Positions 1-9,692 of a DNA stretch of 64,000 bases are shown here, one piece after another. Numbering within the stretch: the first letter of the stretch is position 1; every line of letters starts with the position of its first letter. Where the stretch lies: the NCBI GenBank assembly GCA_000827265.1, contig KN834756.1:26431-90430 (forward strand), read 5' to 3'. Under the pieces are notes generated by a model, which worked only from the letters and a program-made list of their open reading frames with translations, searched no databases and was not told the origin of the DNA. The position numbers and the translations under genes were made by a program. Source of the DNA: Collybiopsis luxurians FD-317 M1 (taxonomy: Eukaryota > Basidiomycota > Agaricomycetes > Agaricales > Omphalotaceae).

Positions 1-345
1 CACTGTTCTATCTAAAGAGCCTGACACAATTCTGGTTCCATCAGGAGAAAAAAGCCACTGATCTTACATAATGTTCATGGCCCTGCAGAGAATGACCCAA
101 CTGAGCACCTGTAGTGGCATCCCAAATTCTCACTGTTTTATCATCAGAGCCTGACACAATTCTGGTTCCATCAGGAGAAAAAGCCACTGATGTTACCCAA
201 TCTTTGTGGCCCTGCAGAGAATGACCCAACTGAGTGCCTGTCGTGGCATCCCAAATTCTCACAGTCACATCATCACAGCCTGTGACAATTTTCATTCCAC
301 TAGGGGAAAATGCCACACTTTGAATTCCTGATTTTGTGGAAATCA
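1..345 (-). repeat. Near-identical 129-bp WD40 repeats
   Basis: Units of 43 codons repeat with a 129-bp period. The same DNA block, including the SPDGTRIVSGS codons, recurs at about 21-54 and 151-183, with a more diverged unit near 280-312. The last interval measures 130 bp because of one inserted A. Strong DNA-level identity between units is typical of NLR repeats kept alike by recombination. Confidence 0.8.
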
Positions 346-2277
346 AATTTGTTTCAGCTTTCTGCATCACTAATGATCTTTTCTCTATCTTGATTAAATT
401 TTGAACACTGGGCTCAAAGTTGAATTTGTTCTCCCAAAATGGAAGAATACTGATATACAGATGTGGAGTCATTCCCTGCACACTACTTTTTCGAAAACTT
501 GTGACCAGATCACGAAGACTCCTTAGCTTTTCTATCACATCATCAGTCATTCTCCCATTTGTAAAATTCTGCAAAATCATTGTCATTAAGCCTTTGATCC
601 TCAAACATGTTACATTGTACTTACATTAATTGTCTCTTGTATAACTTCTTCACACTCCTGCAGTTGCATAAGTAAACTCATGGCTTCAATCCAATAGATC
701 CCCCTTTCTTTAATAAAGTTTTTCAATTTATTCATAATATTCTCTTCCCATGCACATTGAATACAATGGAAACCCCAATACTGGCATGAATATAGCAATG
801 ACTCCTTGATTACTTCTGCTACCTTCTCTTTGATCCCCACAACTTCTGCATCTTGTTTAAATGAGGATGGAAGCTTACACATGTTAAACTGGAGTTTTCC
901 CAATTCTTGGAAACATGAAAGGCTTAAATTGTAATGACAGTGTTTTGCATTATATAAGCCCAGGTATTTCATAATAAAGTCAGGAAATGAAGCATGAAAG
1001 GTGTAAACAGCATTGTTCCTATCTGAGATATAAAACACTGCCTGGAGTTTCCCAATAAGAACCTGAATAATATCTACTGCTACATTCATCAGCTGAGCAA
1101 TTGCATTGCATGATAATGGCTTCCCCAATGTAATGATTGTGTGAATGATTCCCAAGTCTTCTGTCATTTCATTATCCCGTGAATATTTCCTGAAAATTGC
1201 ACTTTTCAAAATGCTAGTATACAATGTTTCCAAATCTTCGCTCTTGTTGCCCTGGCTCAAGAATTCCTCAAATCTCTTTCTCTGTCTTGTAATAGGCTCC
1301 TCATCATCTTTCACAGAATTTACAACTGTGGCAGCATAGATGAAGAGTTTTCCAGAGAGACTGGCAAGATATTCTACCTGCTGCCTTGTGGGATATATAT
1401 CCTTCAGTTCCTGTTCAATGTATGTCTTTATATCTGCCTGAACAAAGCTTTCCTCCACCTGGTGGAGAATAAACTCTTTCACTCTGGTAGAAGATGCTTG
1501 CAAATTTAAAGCAGTGCCCTGCATCTTTTTATTGATCTTTTGCTCTGGGCGGCTTGTGAATAGAAACTTTAAGCCCTTGAGCTGGCTGTTCTGGATGGCA
1601 TCTACCAAAGGCTCCAGGACACTAGAAATATCCTGGCACTCATCCAGGGCATCCAATACAAAAACTGGAACACATTGTTCCCTTTTGACAATGTCTGAAA
1701 CTTTTTTCCAAGGTTCAATCAAAAGATACTTCACTTGCTCAGCTGGCTTTTTTGTGGCAAGATCAAGTCTCTGGGATAGAGCAGTGTTAAGTGCATCTGC
1801 AAATGCCCTGGAGGACTCAGCCAGTTGACAAGATAAAGTCGGAATGATCAACTTGTAATCTCGGCATTCAGGAATTTGCCTAGAGCAAAAGAAAGATCCG
1901 GCGAGAACACCTTTTTCTTTGAGTTTCTGGCATACTGACATGGCAATGGTGCTTTTTCCTGTCCCGGCCATTCCAGATATCCAGTATCCTGATTCAATAT
2001 CAGGATTGAATGGATTTGGTGGAGTTGCCCATGCTTCAATGTCTGCCAGAATTTTTACTCTGGTGCCTGGGCTACAGAGCCTGTGGGCATTTTGAGTGCC
2101 TGCATCTGCATCAAAGAATGCCTGAGATGCATAAGGCATCTTTAACCAAAGCTCATTGGCAACTCCAGAAGCAGGAACTAGTCCCATCAGCTTAATGCAA
2201 TTCCTGATAATTCTGGGTGTTCACTCACAAGTAATATTTACATCCCTTCCAGCTGCACTGAAGATAGGTTGATTCAT
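1..2277 (-). CDS. NACHT-WD40 NLR-like protein, 5' part; frameshifted, runs off left edge
   Basis: This is a fungal NOD-like receptor: a NACHT NTPase followed by WD40 repeats, a class linked to nonself recognition. My model has exons 2277-2229, 2177-625 and 568 to beyond 1, with introns of 51 and 56 nt that keep frame. The 16-codon first exon carries an N-terminal GRDVNIT motif that I associate with mushroom NLRs. The P-loop reads GMAGTGKST and the Walker B reads VFVLDALDEC. WD40 repeats of 43 residues start near position 330. The last visible repeat has one extra A (six instead of five at 48-53), which breaks the frame, and the frame is correct again beyond it. The cause is either a true mutation or a homopolymer sequencing error. 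Codon use is AT-rich compared with the genes to its right. The family call is strong; whether the gene works is uncertain. Confidence 0.85.
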
Positions 2278-3404
2278 GGTAAAATGAGATGCATTTGGCA
2301 AGATGCTTCCAAGTTTTCAGGAGATCAATGGCGTATCGGAGATTAACAATAGCATCTAACCATACCTATGGTTGATGGACTGGGAACTATATTGAACATT
2401 CCTAATCAGAAAGTAAGATTTTTATGCTTAGACCTTATACCAAATGACTGACCTATTGTCTCGATCCATGAGTCTATTGTGAACCTGTGGTGTCAAGTTG
2501 TAAAACAAAATATTGAAACTGGTGATGGGAGTCGACGGTTCAATGGGTCTGTTGGCACTTTATATATGCGTCGAGAGAGAGCCGATGATAGCCGGTTGTT
2601 CGGTGCTTGTCCGGTGCTTATAGCGTTTATGCTGGACTTCTGGAACTTACTTACTCGAATCGTTTCAGTACTGATTGCCGACACTGATAATTGATAAACC
2701 CCCATGACGGCCAGATCATAGTTTTCATTAATACCGAATCGGCATAAACGAGTCGCATAACGGGCGCAGATGAACGCTGAAGGATATTGAGTGGCCCTTT
2801 TCAGCTATTACTAACTATCTTATCGATTACGCCATCGTTCTTGTATCCTTTATTGGAGAAGAGTACTGGTACGTTTGTAAAAAATTGCAAAACTCAAGCT
2901 TCTCCTTAGATATCCCTTACTATAGGACGCCACGCGATTTGTTGAAGAAAGCTCCGTTGCAGACTTCCCGCCTTGTTTCACGGCCCATCGGCCCGTACAG
3001 TCAACCCAATCGACGCTCAGCGCTTAGCGTTAGACGCGTCTCTCCACCTGTCCAGAGCCATGATCCACCTTTCACGACTCGAACACACTATGCACCATAC
3101 AGTGATACACACTGTCCTATCCACCTGGTCTGAGTCTCACTCTCCAACTGTAACCACTACCGCCAATGATGCTCCGTTGGTGTTTTTCAAAACGTAACAT
3201 TATAATTTCTAGTATTCCTCCTGGGTCAGCATACGCCCTTCCGCTTCACTGTCGTTTCAGCATCAATGCGAGTACGAGCACAAGTACACGTAAGTACAAG
3301 TACATCCTCCCCAGCCAGTGCCCAGGAGTCTCCACTAATGTCACATACCAAAAGCTTTCGTGCGTTGTTTCGGAGACGGGAAGCATGTTCAGCCATTATT
3401 TCCA
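2278..3404. other. Intergenic, no supported gene
   Basis: This stretch lies upstream of the NLR and of the ABC relic. Only short open frames with no recognisable domain occur here. A weak TATATA lies near 2571. I see no repeat or RNA gene. Confidence 0.5.
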
Positions 3405-4195
3405 TTCAGCGTGGCCAGTCAAGGAAGGAGAAAATTGGGCTGCTGTAGGTAGCGGCGTCGGAGGAGAAAATCATCGTGTTCGATGTATGTATCGCTTGCT
3501 TGTGCTGTACTTTTATCAGCGATTTGGCGTTTTCATATATTGATTTTTGATCCAATTCTAATACTTCTTTGTTTCCCTTTCGTAGAACCTCCTCGGCCGC
3601 TATCGACTATCTCCCCATCCTCCTCTTCCAGGCGGACTTTTCTCCTTTCTCAATCTCCCAGGCCTCGACCCATACTCAGAGATCTCAATCGTCACCTTCG
3701 GACACCGGAAATAAGCCGGGGGGGAATTGTAGGACTATTCAGCCCGGTACGGCGCTGTTCAAGAAGAAAACCCATTTACCCTCAGACAAACCATGCTCGC
3801 AGAAATTCATACCGCCTCTTCGAATGCCTTACGAAACCTGGACAAAGACCCTAAACCTACACCTATAAGCCGAACGATGTCGTCAGAGCGGAAAGCGTTC
3901 TTCGAGGACTTGGTAACGCAAATGGGCTCAGGGAGTTTTCGGACCTCCCTGTGATCGCGTTGAGTAACGGATAACGCGTAGGGCGAGGATTCTCAAGGCT
4001 ATCTTGAAGAAGCCGCAACTGTTGTTGCTCGATGAACTTCTGACGGGGCTCGATGTAAAAGCGCGTCCGTTACTCCTTCGTACGCTGCGTGACTTGCACG
4101 TCAAGAGGTCTCCGAGGGCGATCGATCATAGAATTGCGAGCCGAAGATGCGTTGCGGATTGGATTGACCACAAGAGTACAAATATTACTTAATTT
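3405..4195 (+). pseudogene. Decayed ABC ATPase (ModF/YDR061W-like)
   Basis: Pieces of an ABC ATPase appear in order but in different frames. A damaged Walker A region near 3420-3465 reads KEGENWAAVGSG and lacks the intact GK[ST]. A segment near 3595-3650 reads LLGRYRLSPHP then PGGLFSFL. A segment near 3790-3930 reads MLAEIHTASSNALRNL then SSERKAFFEDL. A Walker B and D-loop near 3985-4095 reads PQLLLLDELLTGLD, with Leu where ABC proteins usually have Pro. Stops and frame changes separate the pieces. From family knowledge the pattern fits the soluble two-domain ABC ATPases related to ModF and yeast YDR061W. The gene cannot make a full protein. Confidence 0.75.
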
Positions 4196-4918
4196 ACAGC
4201 TCGGCCAAATTTTTAAAACTGACATAGTTCCCCGGCTGACAACCGGCTCAAATTTTGAATGGCGGCTACCGTCAGCCGCGAAGTTAGCTAATGTCATTTT
4301 CTTTTAAATTGGCCTAGGTTTTCTTGACGAGCTGTAATAATAGCAATGGATCGTGCTGCATGATTGGACTAGGATTTGGATAAATTTGTATAATTTGAGT
4401 TTAGAATGGAGCTTTCAATGACTCGAGTCTTTAAGTATCGCCTGATGTCATATTCTGTGCTCATAAAGCGCATTTTTGCCTTACTACTTGCTAATGTGCA
4501 TAGAAACCTGTTAATACAAATCTCGATCAATGCCTAGCTTCTACTACTCCCGACATTTCATTTCGTGCTCGGAAATATGACCTCAAGCCATGAATAAGAT
4601 AGATGGTTCACCGGCACCTCCCAGAAGGTACGGAGCCCTGAGCTTGCTCTCACTCCAGCTTAACGATCCAGAGGGGAGTCGATCCAATACATAATCAACG
4701 CCAATTTGCATCGTCTTGTAATCTAGCTGATAAAGATGACCTGACCATCGGCGAGTTCAGCAGCTCCCCAAAATGAATTCTTTGATCATTGAACGACATG
4801 AAGAAGCTGTAATAGCGAGGAGCAAGTGGCTTCATAATCATGGGCAATAACTCGCAAATGTATGCGAACCTATACATCTGCTTTGGACGACTAAAACAAT
4901 GTCAATGAGCCCATGATA
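4196..4918. other. Intergenic, no supported gene
   Basis: This lies between the ABC relic and a small reverse-strand gene. Open frames here are short and show no domain or splice pattern. Nothing else was seen. Confidence 0.5.
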
Positions 4919-5239
4919 TCAAACGACACAACTAACAAAGCTCGCCTTCTTGAAAAGCTCTTTGCCTTCTCCATCCATTATCAAACCATTTCCAGTGCTC
5001 TTGTCGACTTTCCCTTGGCACCCTTTGCCACACTTTTCCAGCATGGTGACACTAAACTTGATTGTTCGTTCTGATCCTGTCCCATCGAATCCCTTGACCC
5101 AAGTCTTGAGTGGACCGTTAACATCAAAGCTTCCAGCTTTGTGAGCTTCAAGCACGATCTCCTTCACCGCCGTCTCAGCAGCTTCGGCTGCCTTTTGGTT
5201 GTCGGATTTCCCTTGGAACAACCCTTTTACCTTGCCCAT
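4919..5239 (-). CDS. Small hypothetical protein, 106 aa
   Basis: A single open frame starts at an ATG and begins MGKVKGLFQGKSD. The protein is hydrophilic and lysine-rich, has no signal peptide or membrane segment, and has a CGKGC motif near residue 71. I do not recognise the family. A reverse-strand TATATAAG lies at about 5582-5589, some 340 bp upstream; a 5' UTR intron may lie between. The clean frame and the possible promoter support a real gene, but there is no homology argument. Confidence 0.5.
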   Translation of the reverse strand: MGKVKGLFQGKSDNQKAAEAAETAVKEIVLEAHKAGSFDVNGPLKTWVKGFDGTGSERTIKFSVTMLEKCGKGCQGKVDKSTGNGLIMDGEGKELFKKASFVSCVV

Positions 5240-6066
5240 TCTCGAAGGTATGTAGGCGATAACAGCGGTGCTGGATAATAACCCAGGCGACTCAGATGAG
5301 GGTCCAAGTTTGGAGGCAGTTTGTGCAGAGTTATCCCTGACCTGTAGTTGTGTACGTATATAGGTAACACTGCACCGTACTCATTACGCGTTACTCACCG
5401 CGAACGGGATTGCATACGAAGCAGATACGAGACCGAAAATAAAGTAAACTGGGTTCAGATGCATAACGAGTTAAAGGAAGAAGTGACGCGTCAAAAATTT
5501 GGGAGACTTTGACCAGCAAAGATGAATAGAGAGAGGCTGACCTGCAGCGAAAATAGTAAGTCGAATACGCGTTGGGGCCGCTTATATAGTGAGCATTCGA
5601 GGGCAAAGGTTGCGGCAATCACTGACATCACGGTATTGCATTGCCGCGGGCCTGCGCCATGTCATCAGGCAAATCTATGAGGATCCTGCCTTTCCGCACG
5701 GAATTTTATTTCCAACAAGTTCGTACCAGCAAAAGTTGAAGGTATAACTCAGGTTTAGCGTGGCGGCGATATGAACTTGTATTCGCCACCCTGTGGAGCG
5801 TAACCATACTTGGATCTCTAAAATTAATTAGGTTACGGTGGGCTTTTGTTCTCGTTTGGGTTTTCGCGCCTTTGATGATCATCCATTGTCCATGCTAGAT
5901 GCTTTTATTATTGGCTCGTAAATTCCAAATCCATTCATGACTCTTTCTATGACCACCACCACCACTACACTTGGAGATTCATCGACAAGGTTACTATCAG
6001 TTTTGCCACTTGCTGTTCTGAAACTACCCCGCTTACATTGTCTTACACAGGCTCTCTTTGACCGAT
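5240..6066. other. Divergent intergenic region
   Basis: This separates the reverse-strand small gene from the first F-box gene. It holds a reverse-strand TATATAAG near 5582-5589. I see no coding unit. Confidence 0.5.
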
Positions 6067-7605
6067 ATGCTAGATTCAAGTAGTATCAGCGATTTAGTCG
6101 ACGAGCCTGTAACTTTGGAAGTTGCTAATGAGCTTCTTCGATGCAACGACGTCCCGGTTCAGTTGGAAGAGATGCAGAAATACGTTTCGAAGGCAGAGAT
6201 CCTGATTACGGACTTCGATAGATATCTCGAGGTGCTCGAAGCACAGATGAAGGCTGTACGATTACGGAAGGATCATATAAGATTGGTTTCCCAAACTTAT
6301 AGGAAGGCCATTCGTGCAATCCGGCGTCTTCCTCCGGAGATTCTTCAGAAAATCTTTCTTTGTTGCGTTGACGATCCTGATCCAGATGATTTTCGGCTCA
6401 CCTCAGAGGTTAACTCTTTGGACGCTAGAAATGCGCCGTGGTCACTTGCACACGTATGCAAGCTTTGGAGGTCTATAGCGTTGAGCTCGCCACAGCTCTG
6501 GTCGTTTCTGACCATAGATCTGTCAATTTTCCAGCATGACACCTTTTCCCGCCAATTGAAACTCGAATCTCAGGCTTCATTTCTGCCTTCTCGCTACCTT
6601 GCGCTATCGAGAGGCCGTCCGCTCAATGTCACCGTTGTTTCTAAGGTTCCTTCGGACCCTCTCCTTTTGCTCATCTGCTCCCATTCTTTTCGCTGGAGGA
6701 ACGTGGCTTTCTCGCTCCCTCCTGCCGGACTGCAAGTCCTTTCTACTGTCCAGGAGTGTGTTCCGCTTCTAGAGCACCTACACATTCATATACCGTCGTC
6801 TCAGTTCCCTGGGTGGGAAGGTGAAACTTTGACTGCATTCAAACATGCACCGAAGTTGACCTCAGTCATTGCTGAAAACATCTCAGACATCAACAAGAAG
6901 CTGCTTTTACCATGGGAGCAGATCGAGACCTGGGATAATGGCTCTAGAAATAGAGACACAAAGATTTATAGCCTCGCTAATGCCAATACATTGGTAAAGA
7001 GCGCTCGCCTCCGCAAAGTCTACATAGCATTCTATAGAAATGAGCCATCGACGCGCCAATTTCGCCTATCTTCACTATCTTTCCTCTATCTGACGCGCGG
7101 TACCTTTACCTCAATTTCCCGGCTTCTGGATTCTCTTACGCTTCTCGTTCTGCAAATCTTGCGCATTTCCTTTCAACCTGACTGGTTTGACCCGATCGAT
7201 GATCCGCGCCCTGGCCTTTTTATGCGGTCGCTCATCGGTCTCATTAAACGGTCAAAGGCTCCGCTACATTCATTGCACCTCTCGAAAGCTAGAGGAAACT
7301 TTGACGACGAGGCTTCACACTTTGAGGAGATGTTCAGCTTGCTTACTTCGTTGCAAATTTTCGGAATTCATAAACTTTCCGACTCGATACTTCGTGTACT
7401 CTTGTGCCCGGAAGGTTCGACTCCGCTACTTCCCTTCCTGAAAGAACTTTGTTTTGAATCCACGGCCCTCAGTTTTCCGAATCAAGAACTTCTGGACTAT
7501 GTGCTAGAATCGCGGATGAAGCACTCAGGGCAAACACATATGCATGCTGATCGATGGTACCAGGATGGCTGGGAACATCTTACCTGGGGAAACAAGGCTG
7601 GTTAG
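6067..7605 (+). CDS. F-box-like protein A, 512 aa
   Basis: This intronless gene begins at the first in-frame ATG (MLDSSSISDLVDE). Residues about 25-75 form an amphipathic, coiled-coil-like stretch. The F-box-like domain follows at about 85-140, with the core RRLPPEILQKIFLCC and then APWSLAHVCKLWRSIAL. The rest is the leucine-rich, weakly repetitive tail usual for this large mushroom family. Such proteins are expected to link Skp1-Cullin ubiquitin ligases to unknown targets. It heads a cluster of four F-box-like genes on one strand and shares its layout with the fourth. The last ~30 codons are echoed by a remnant near 9505-9555. Confidence 0.85.
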   Translation: MLDSSSISDLVDEPVTLEVANELLRCNDVPVQLEEMQKYVSKAEILITDFDRYLEVLEAQMKAVRLRKDHIRLVSQTYRKAIRAIRRLPPEILQKIFLCCVDDPDPDDFRLTSEVNSLDARNAPWSLAHVCKLWRSIALSSPQLWSFLTIDLSIFQHDTFSRQLKLESQASFLPSRYLALSRGRPLNVTVVSKVPSDPLLLLICSHSFRWRNVAFSLPPAGLQVLSTVQECVPLLEHLHIHIPSSQFPGWEGETLTAFKHAPKLTSVIAENISDINKKLLLPWEQIETWDNGSRNRDTKIYSLANANTLVKSARLRKVYIAFYRNEPSTRQFRLSSLSFLYLTRGTFTSISRLLDSLTLLVLQILRISFQPDWFDPIDDPRPGLFMRSLIGLIKRSKAPLHSLHLSKARGNFDDEASHFEEMFSLLTSLQIFGIHKLSDSILRVLLCPEGSTPLLPFLKELCFESTALSFPNQELLDYVLESRMKHSGQTHMHADRWYQDGWEHLTWGNKAG

Positions 7606-9476
7606 GCTCTCCTAACGAATAAGCTGCACTACCGTCTAAATTTACCTTTAAATCTTCTATGTATAACGCTTGTTCCTTATCCGTACATAGATATAAATTA
7701 CGAATTCCATGATAGCGTATGGATAGGAATGATGTTTAGACGCTCAAGTGTCGGCACCGAAACTTTTTCTTAGCGACCATGTCCTCTACATTTTCCGTAA
7801 ACCTTTGCGAAAAGTGCGGCGAGAAACTAACCTGGATACGAAAGGAACCGGGATCCCCGTTAGTCCTCTCTCAACTTCGGAATAATTACCTCCTTACTGA
7901 TATCAATGGCTCGGAGGCGACCCAAACCATTCTCTCCACATTACAGGAAATATCCCCAGAGCTTGACCGTTATGAAAGGGAAATTGGGCGCATCTCATGT
8001 ATTTTGGCCGAGTTGAAGCACGAGTATGCTCAGCTCAAGCGCTTTTCGGATGAATATCGAGCGCTTTTGGCTCCCGTTCGAAGGCTTCCGGGGGAGTTGT
8101 TGGCAGAGGTGCTTGGTTTTCACTGCAGTGCGCTGTCAAATAGGATAAATGAAGATTCTCCGTCCCCAGCTATCGAATTCTCCCAAACATGCTCTTTCTG
8201 GAGGGCTGTAGCTTTGGCTCAGAGTCGATTTTGGTCGAAACTTTGCGTCGACCTTTCTGTCGCATCAAGAAATTACGAGTGGATATCCGAGCTCCTACGT
8301 AGGTCTGGTAACGCCCCGCTGACGTTAGCTGTACATAACAGCGTCAACAAGGCGGAGGACTACTTTCCTCGTCGCGCAGAGCAAGCTGCTTTGGAAAATG
8401 CTTTCGTACAGCTCTTATTACATTATTCTGACCGATGGGCTGAGGTACGTATACGGGACTCCATAGAATTTCACCTGCTTCAAGGAAAAGACTATCCTAT
8501 GCTCGAGTATCTGGAGATACAAGCTCAGGATAGGCGCACGCTGGATCTGGGAAGGCCCTGGCACTTCCTTAGGAGTTCATCTGGAATTGCCATGCCCAAT
8601 CTGCATACCTTGATCATGCCCGACTACTCTAGCCTGAATCTTGATCCGTCCTTCCAAGTACTATCGTCCTTACCCTCGTTAACAAACTTCGTGATTAACG
8701 GTACCGATGTCACCAGTGCACTCTGGTTAATGGAGAATTCCCCCCGACGCTTATCACATATCTCTTTCATCATCGAGCGCGACATGTCCCTCGGCTCAAG
8801 CCATGCAATACACACTTGTCGCACAGACATTACGTCCCTTTCGGTGTGTTTTCGTCTAACCGATGGCACACGAACTTGGTTCGGTTCGTACAGCCGCAAT
8901 ACTTCCTTCCTTTTTGGTCGCCTCAGTGCACCTCGATTGACTTCTCTAGAGGTTTCCATTGAAATTCCACCCGACTGGGACTGGAAAACTAAATGGGATC
9001 GAGTTGGCCTGTGGCCTCAGCTGAATTTTTTGAAAATGCTGTCGTATTGTTCGCCAACACTCGAATCACTTTCACTTGCCGGGATACCTCTCTGGATGGA
9101 AGACATACCGGAACTGTTTAAAACTGTCCCTGCTTTGACGCGTCTTTCCATTACCCAGTGGCCTATTGCGAATGCTCCTCATACACTCATCTTCTTCCTC
9201 AGCCTCACGAGTCGAGAGAGCCTCCTTCTACCTCAATTAATCGAGTTGAACTTGGGAGTTGGAGATCGGGAGAGCGTGGAGGGGGAAATGATCGCGAGAT
9301 TAATACGTGCGCGTTCGAGAAGCTCTGAAGCTGTCTTGAACGGGGATGTCGTCTGTCTAGAAAAGCTTACCGTACGTGTGGGTGAAAAGCTGGGTGATAC
9401 TCCTGTAAGTTGGAGTACAAGGGACTTGGATGGGACCGTATTAGAGATTGGTTACGAGGGCAAACCAGGGGTATAA
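7511..9476 (+). repeat. Tandem duplication unit, copy 1
   Basis: The unit runs from the end of F-box gene A through the spacer to the end of F-box gene B1. The spacer and 5' UTR share a conserved block just before the ATG (positions 7738-7778) with copy 2 at 9652-9692. Confidence 0.75.
7779..9476 (+). CDS. F-box-like protein B1, 565 aa
   Basis: An intronless gene starting MSSTFSVNLCEKCGEK. A CxxC pair at residues 10 and 13 precedes a coiled-coil-like stretch (about 45-95). The F-box-like core VRRLPGELLAEVLGFHC then TCSFWRAVALAQSRFW lies at about 100-150. A leucine-rich tail follows. It is the older-placed member of a tandem pair with B2; the two proteins are largely identical in their first 120 residues and drift towards the C-terminus. 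The single CxxC could be half of a zinc site, but no second pair is visible. Its likely role is substrate binding in an SCF ubiquitin ligase; the target is unknown. Confidence 0.85.
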   Translation: MSSTFSVNLCEKCGEKLTWIRKEPGSPLVLSQLRNNYLLTDINGSEATQTILSTLQEISPELDRYEREIGRISCILAELKHEYAQLKRFSDEYRALLAPVRRLPGELLAEVLGFHCSALSNRINEDSPSPAIEFSQTCSFWRAVALAQSRFWSKLCVDLSVASRNYEWISELLRRSGNAPLTLAVHNSVNKAEDYFPRRAEQAALENAFVQLLLHYSDRWAEVRIRDSIEFHLLQGKDYPMLEYLEIQAQDRRTLDLGRPWHFLRSSSGIAMPNLHTLIMPDYSSLNLDPSFQVLSSLPSLTNFVINGTDVTSALWLMENSPRRLSHISFIIERDMSLGSSHAIHTCRTDITSLSVCFRLTDGTRTWFGSYSRNTSFLFGRLSAPRLTSLEVSIEIPPDWDWKTKWDRVGLWPQLNFLKMLSYCSPTLESLSLAGIPLWMEDIPELFKTVPALTRLSITQWPIANAPHTLIFFLSLTSRESLLLPQLIELNLGVGDRESVEGEMIARLIRARSRSSEAVLNGDVVCLEKLTVRVGEKLGDTPVSWSTRDLDGTVLEIGYEGKPGV

Positions 9477-9504
9477 TAGATTTGCCTAACTAAAATCTTG
9501 CGGA

Positions 9505-9555
9505 GAAAGAAGCTGATCAATGGTACGAGGATGGCTGAGGGCAACAAGCGTAGTT
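9505..9555 (+). pseudogene. C-terminal remnant of F-box gene A
   Basis: A short stretch reads ADQWYEDG then a stop, then GQQA-like codons. It matches ADRWYQDGWEH...NKAG, the very end of F-box gene A at about 7546-7605. It marks where the duplication broke into gene A. No start or domain remains. Confidence 0.65.
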
Positions 9556-9692
9556 CTACCCTGGCGCTTGTATACGACACTTAGATGTAAATCACGATCT
9601 TATGATAGCGTATAGACTCATTTCTGGTGGCAGAAGATATGAATGACATTTAGACGCTCAAGTGTCGGCACCGAAACTTCCTCTTAGCAACC

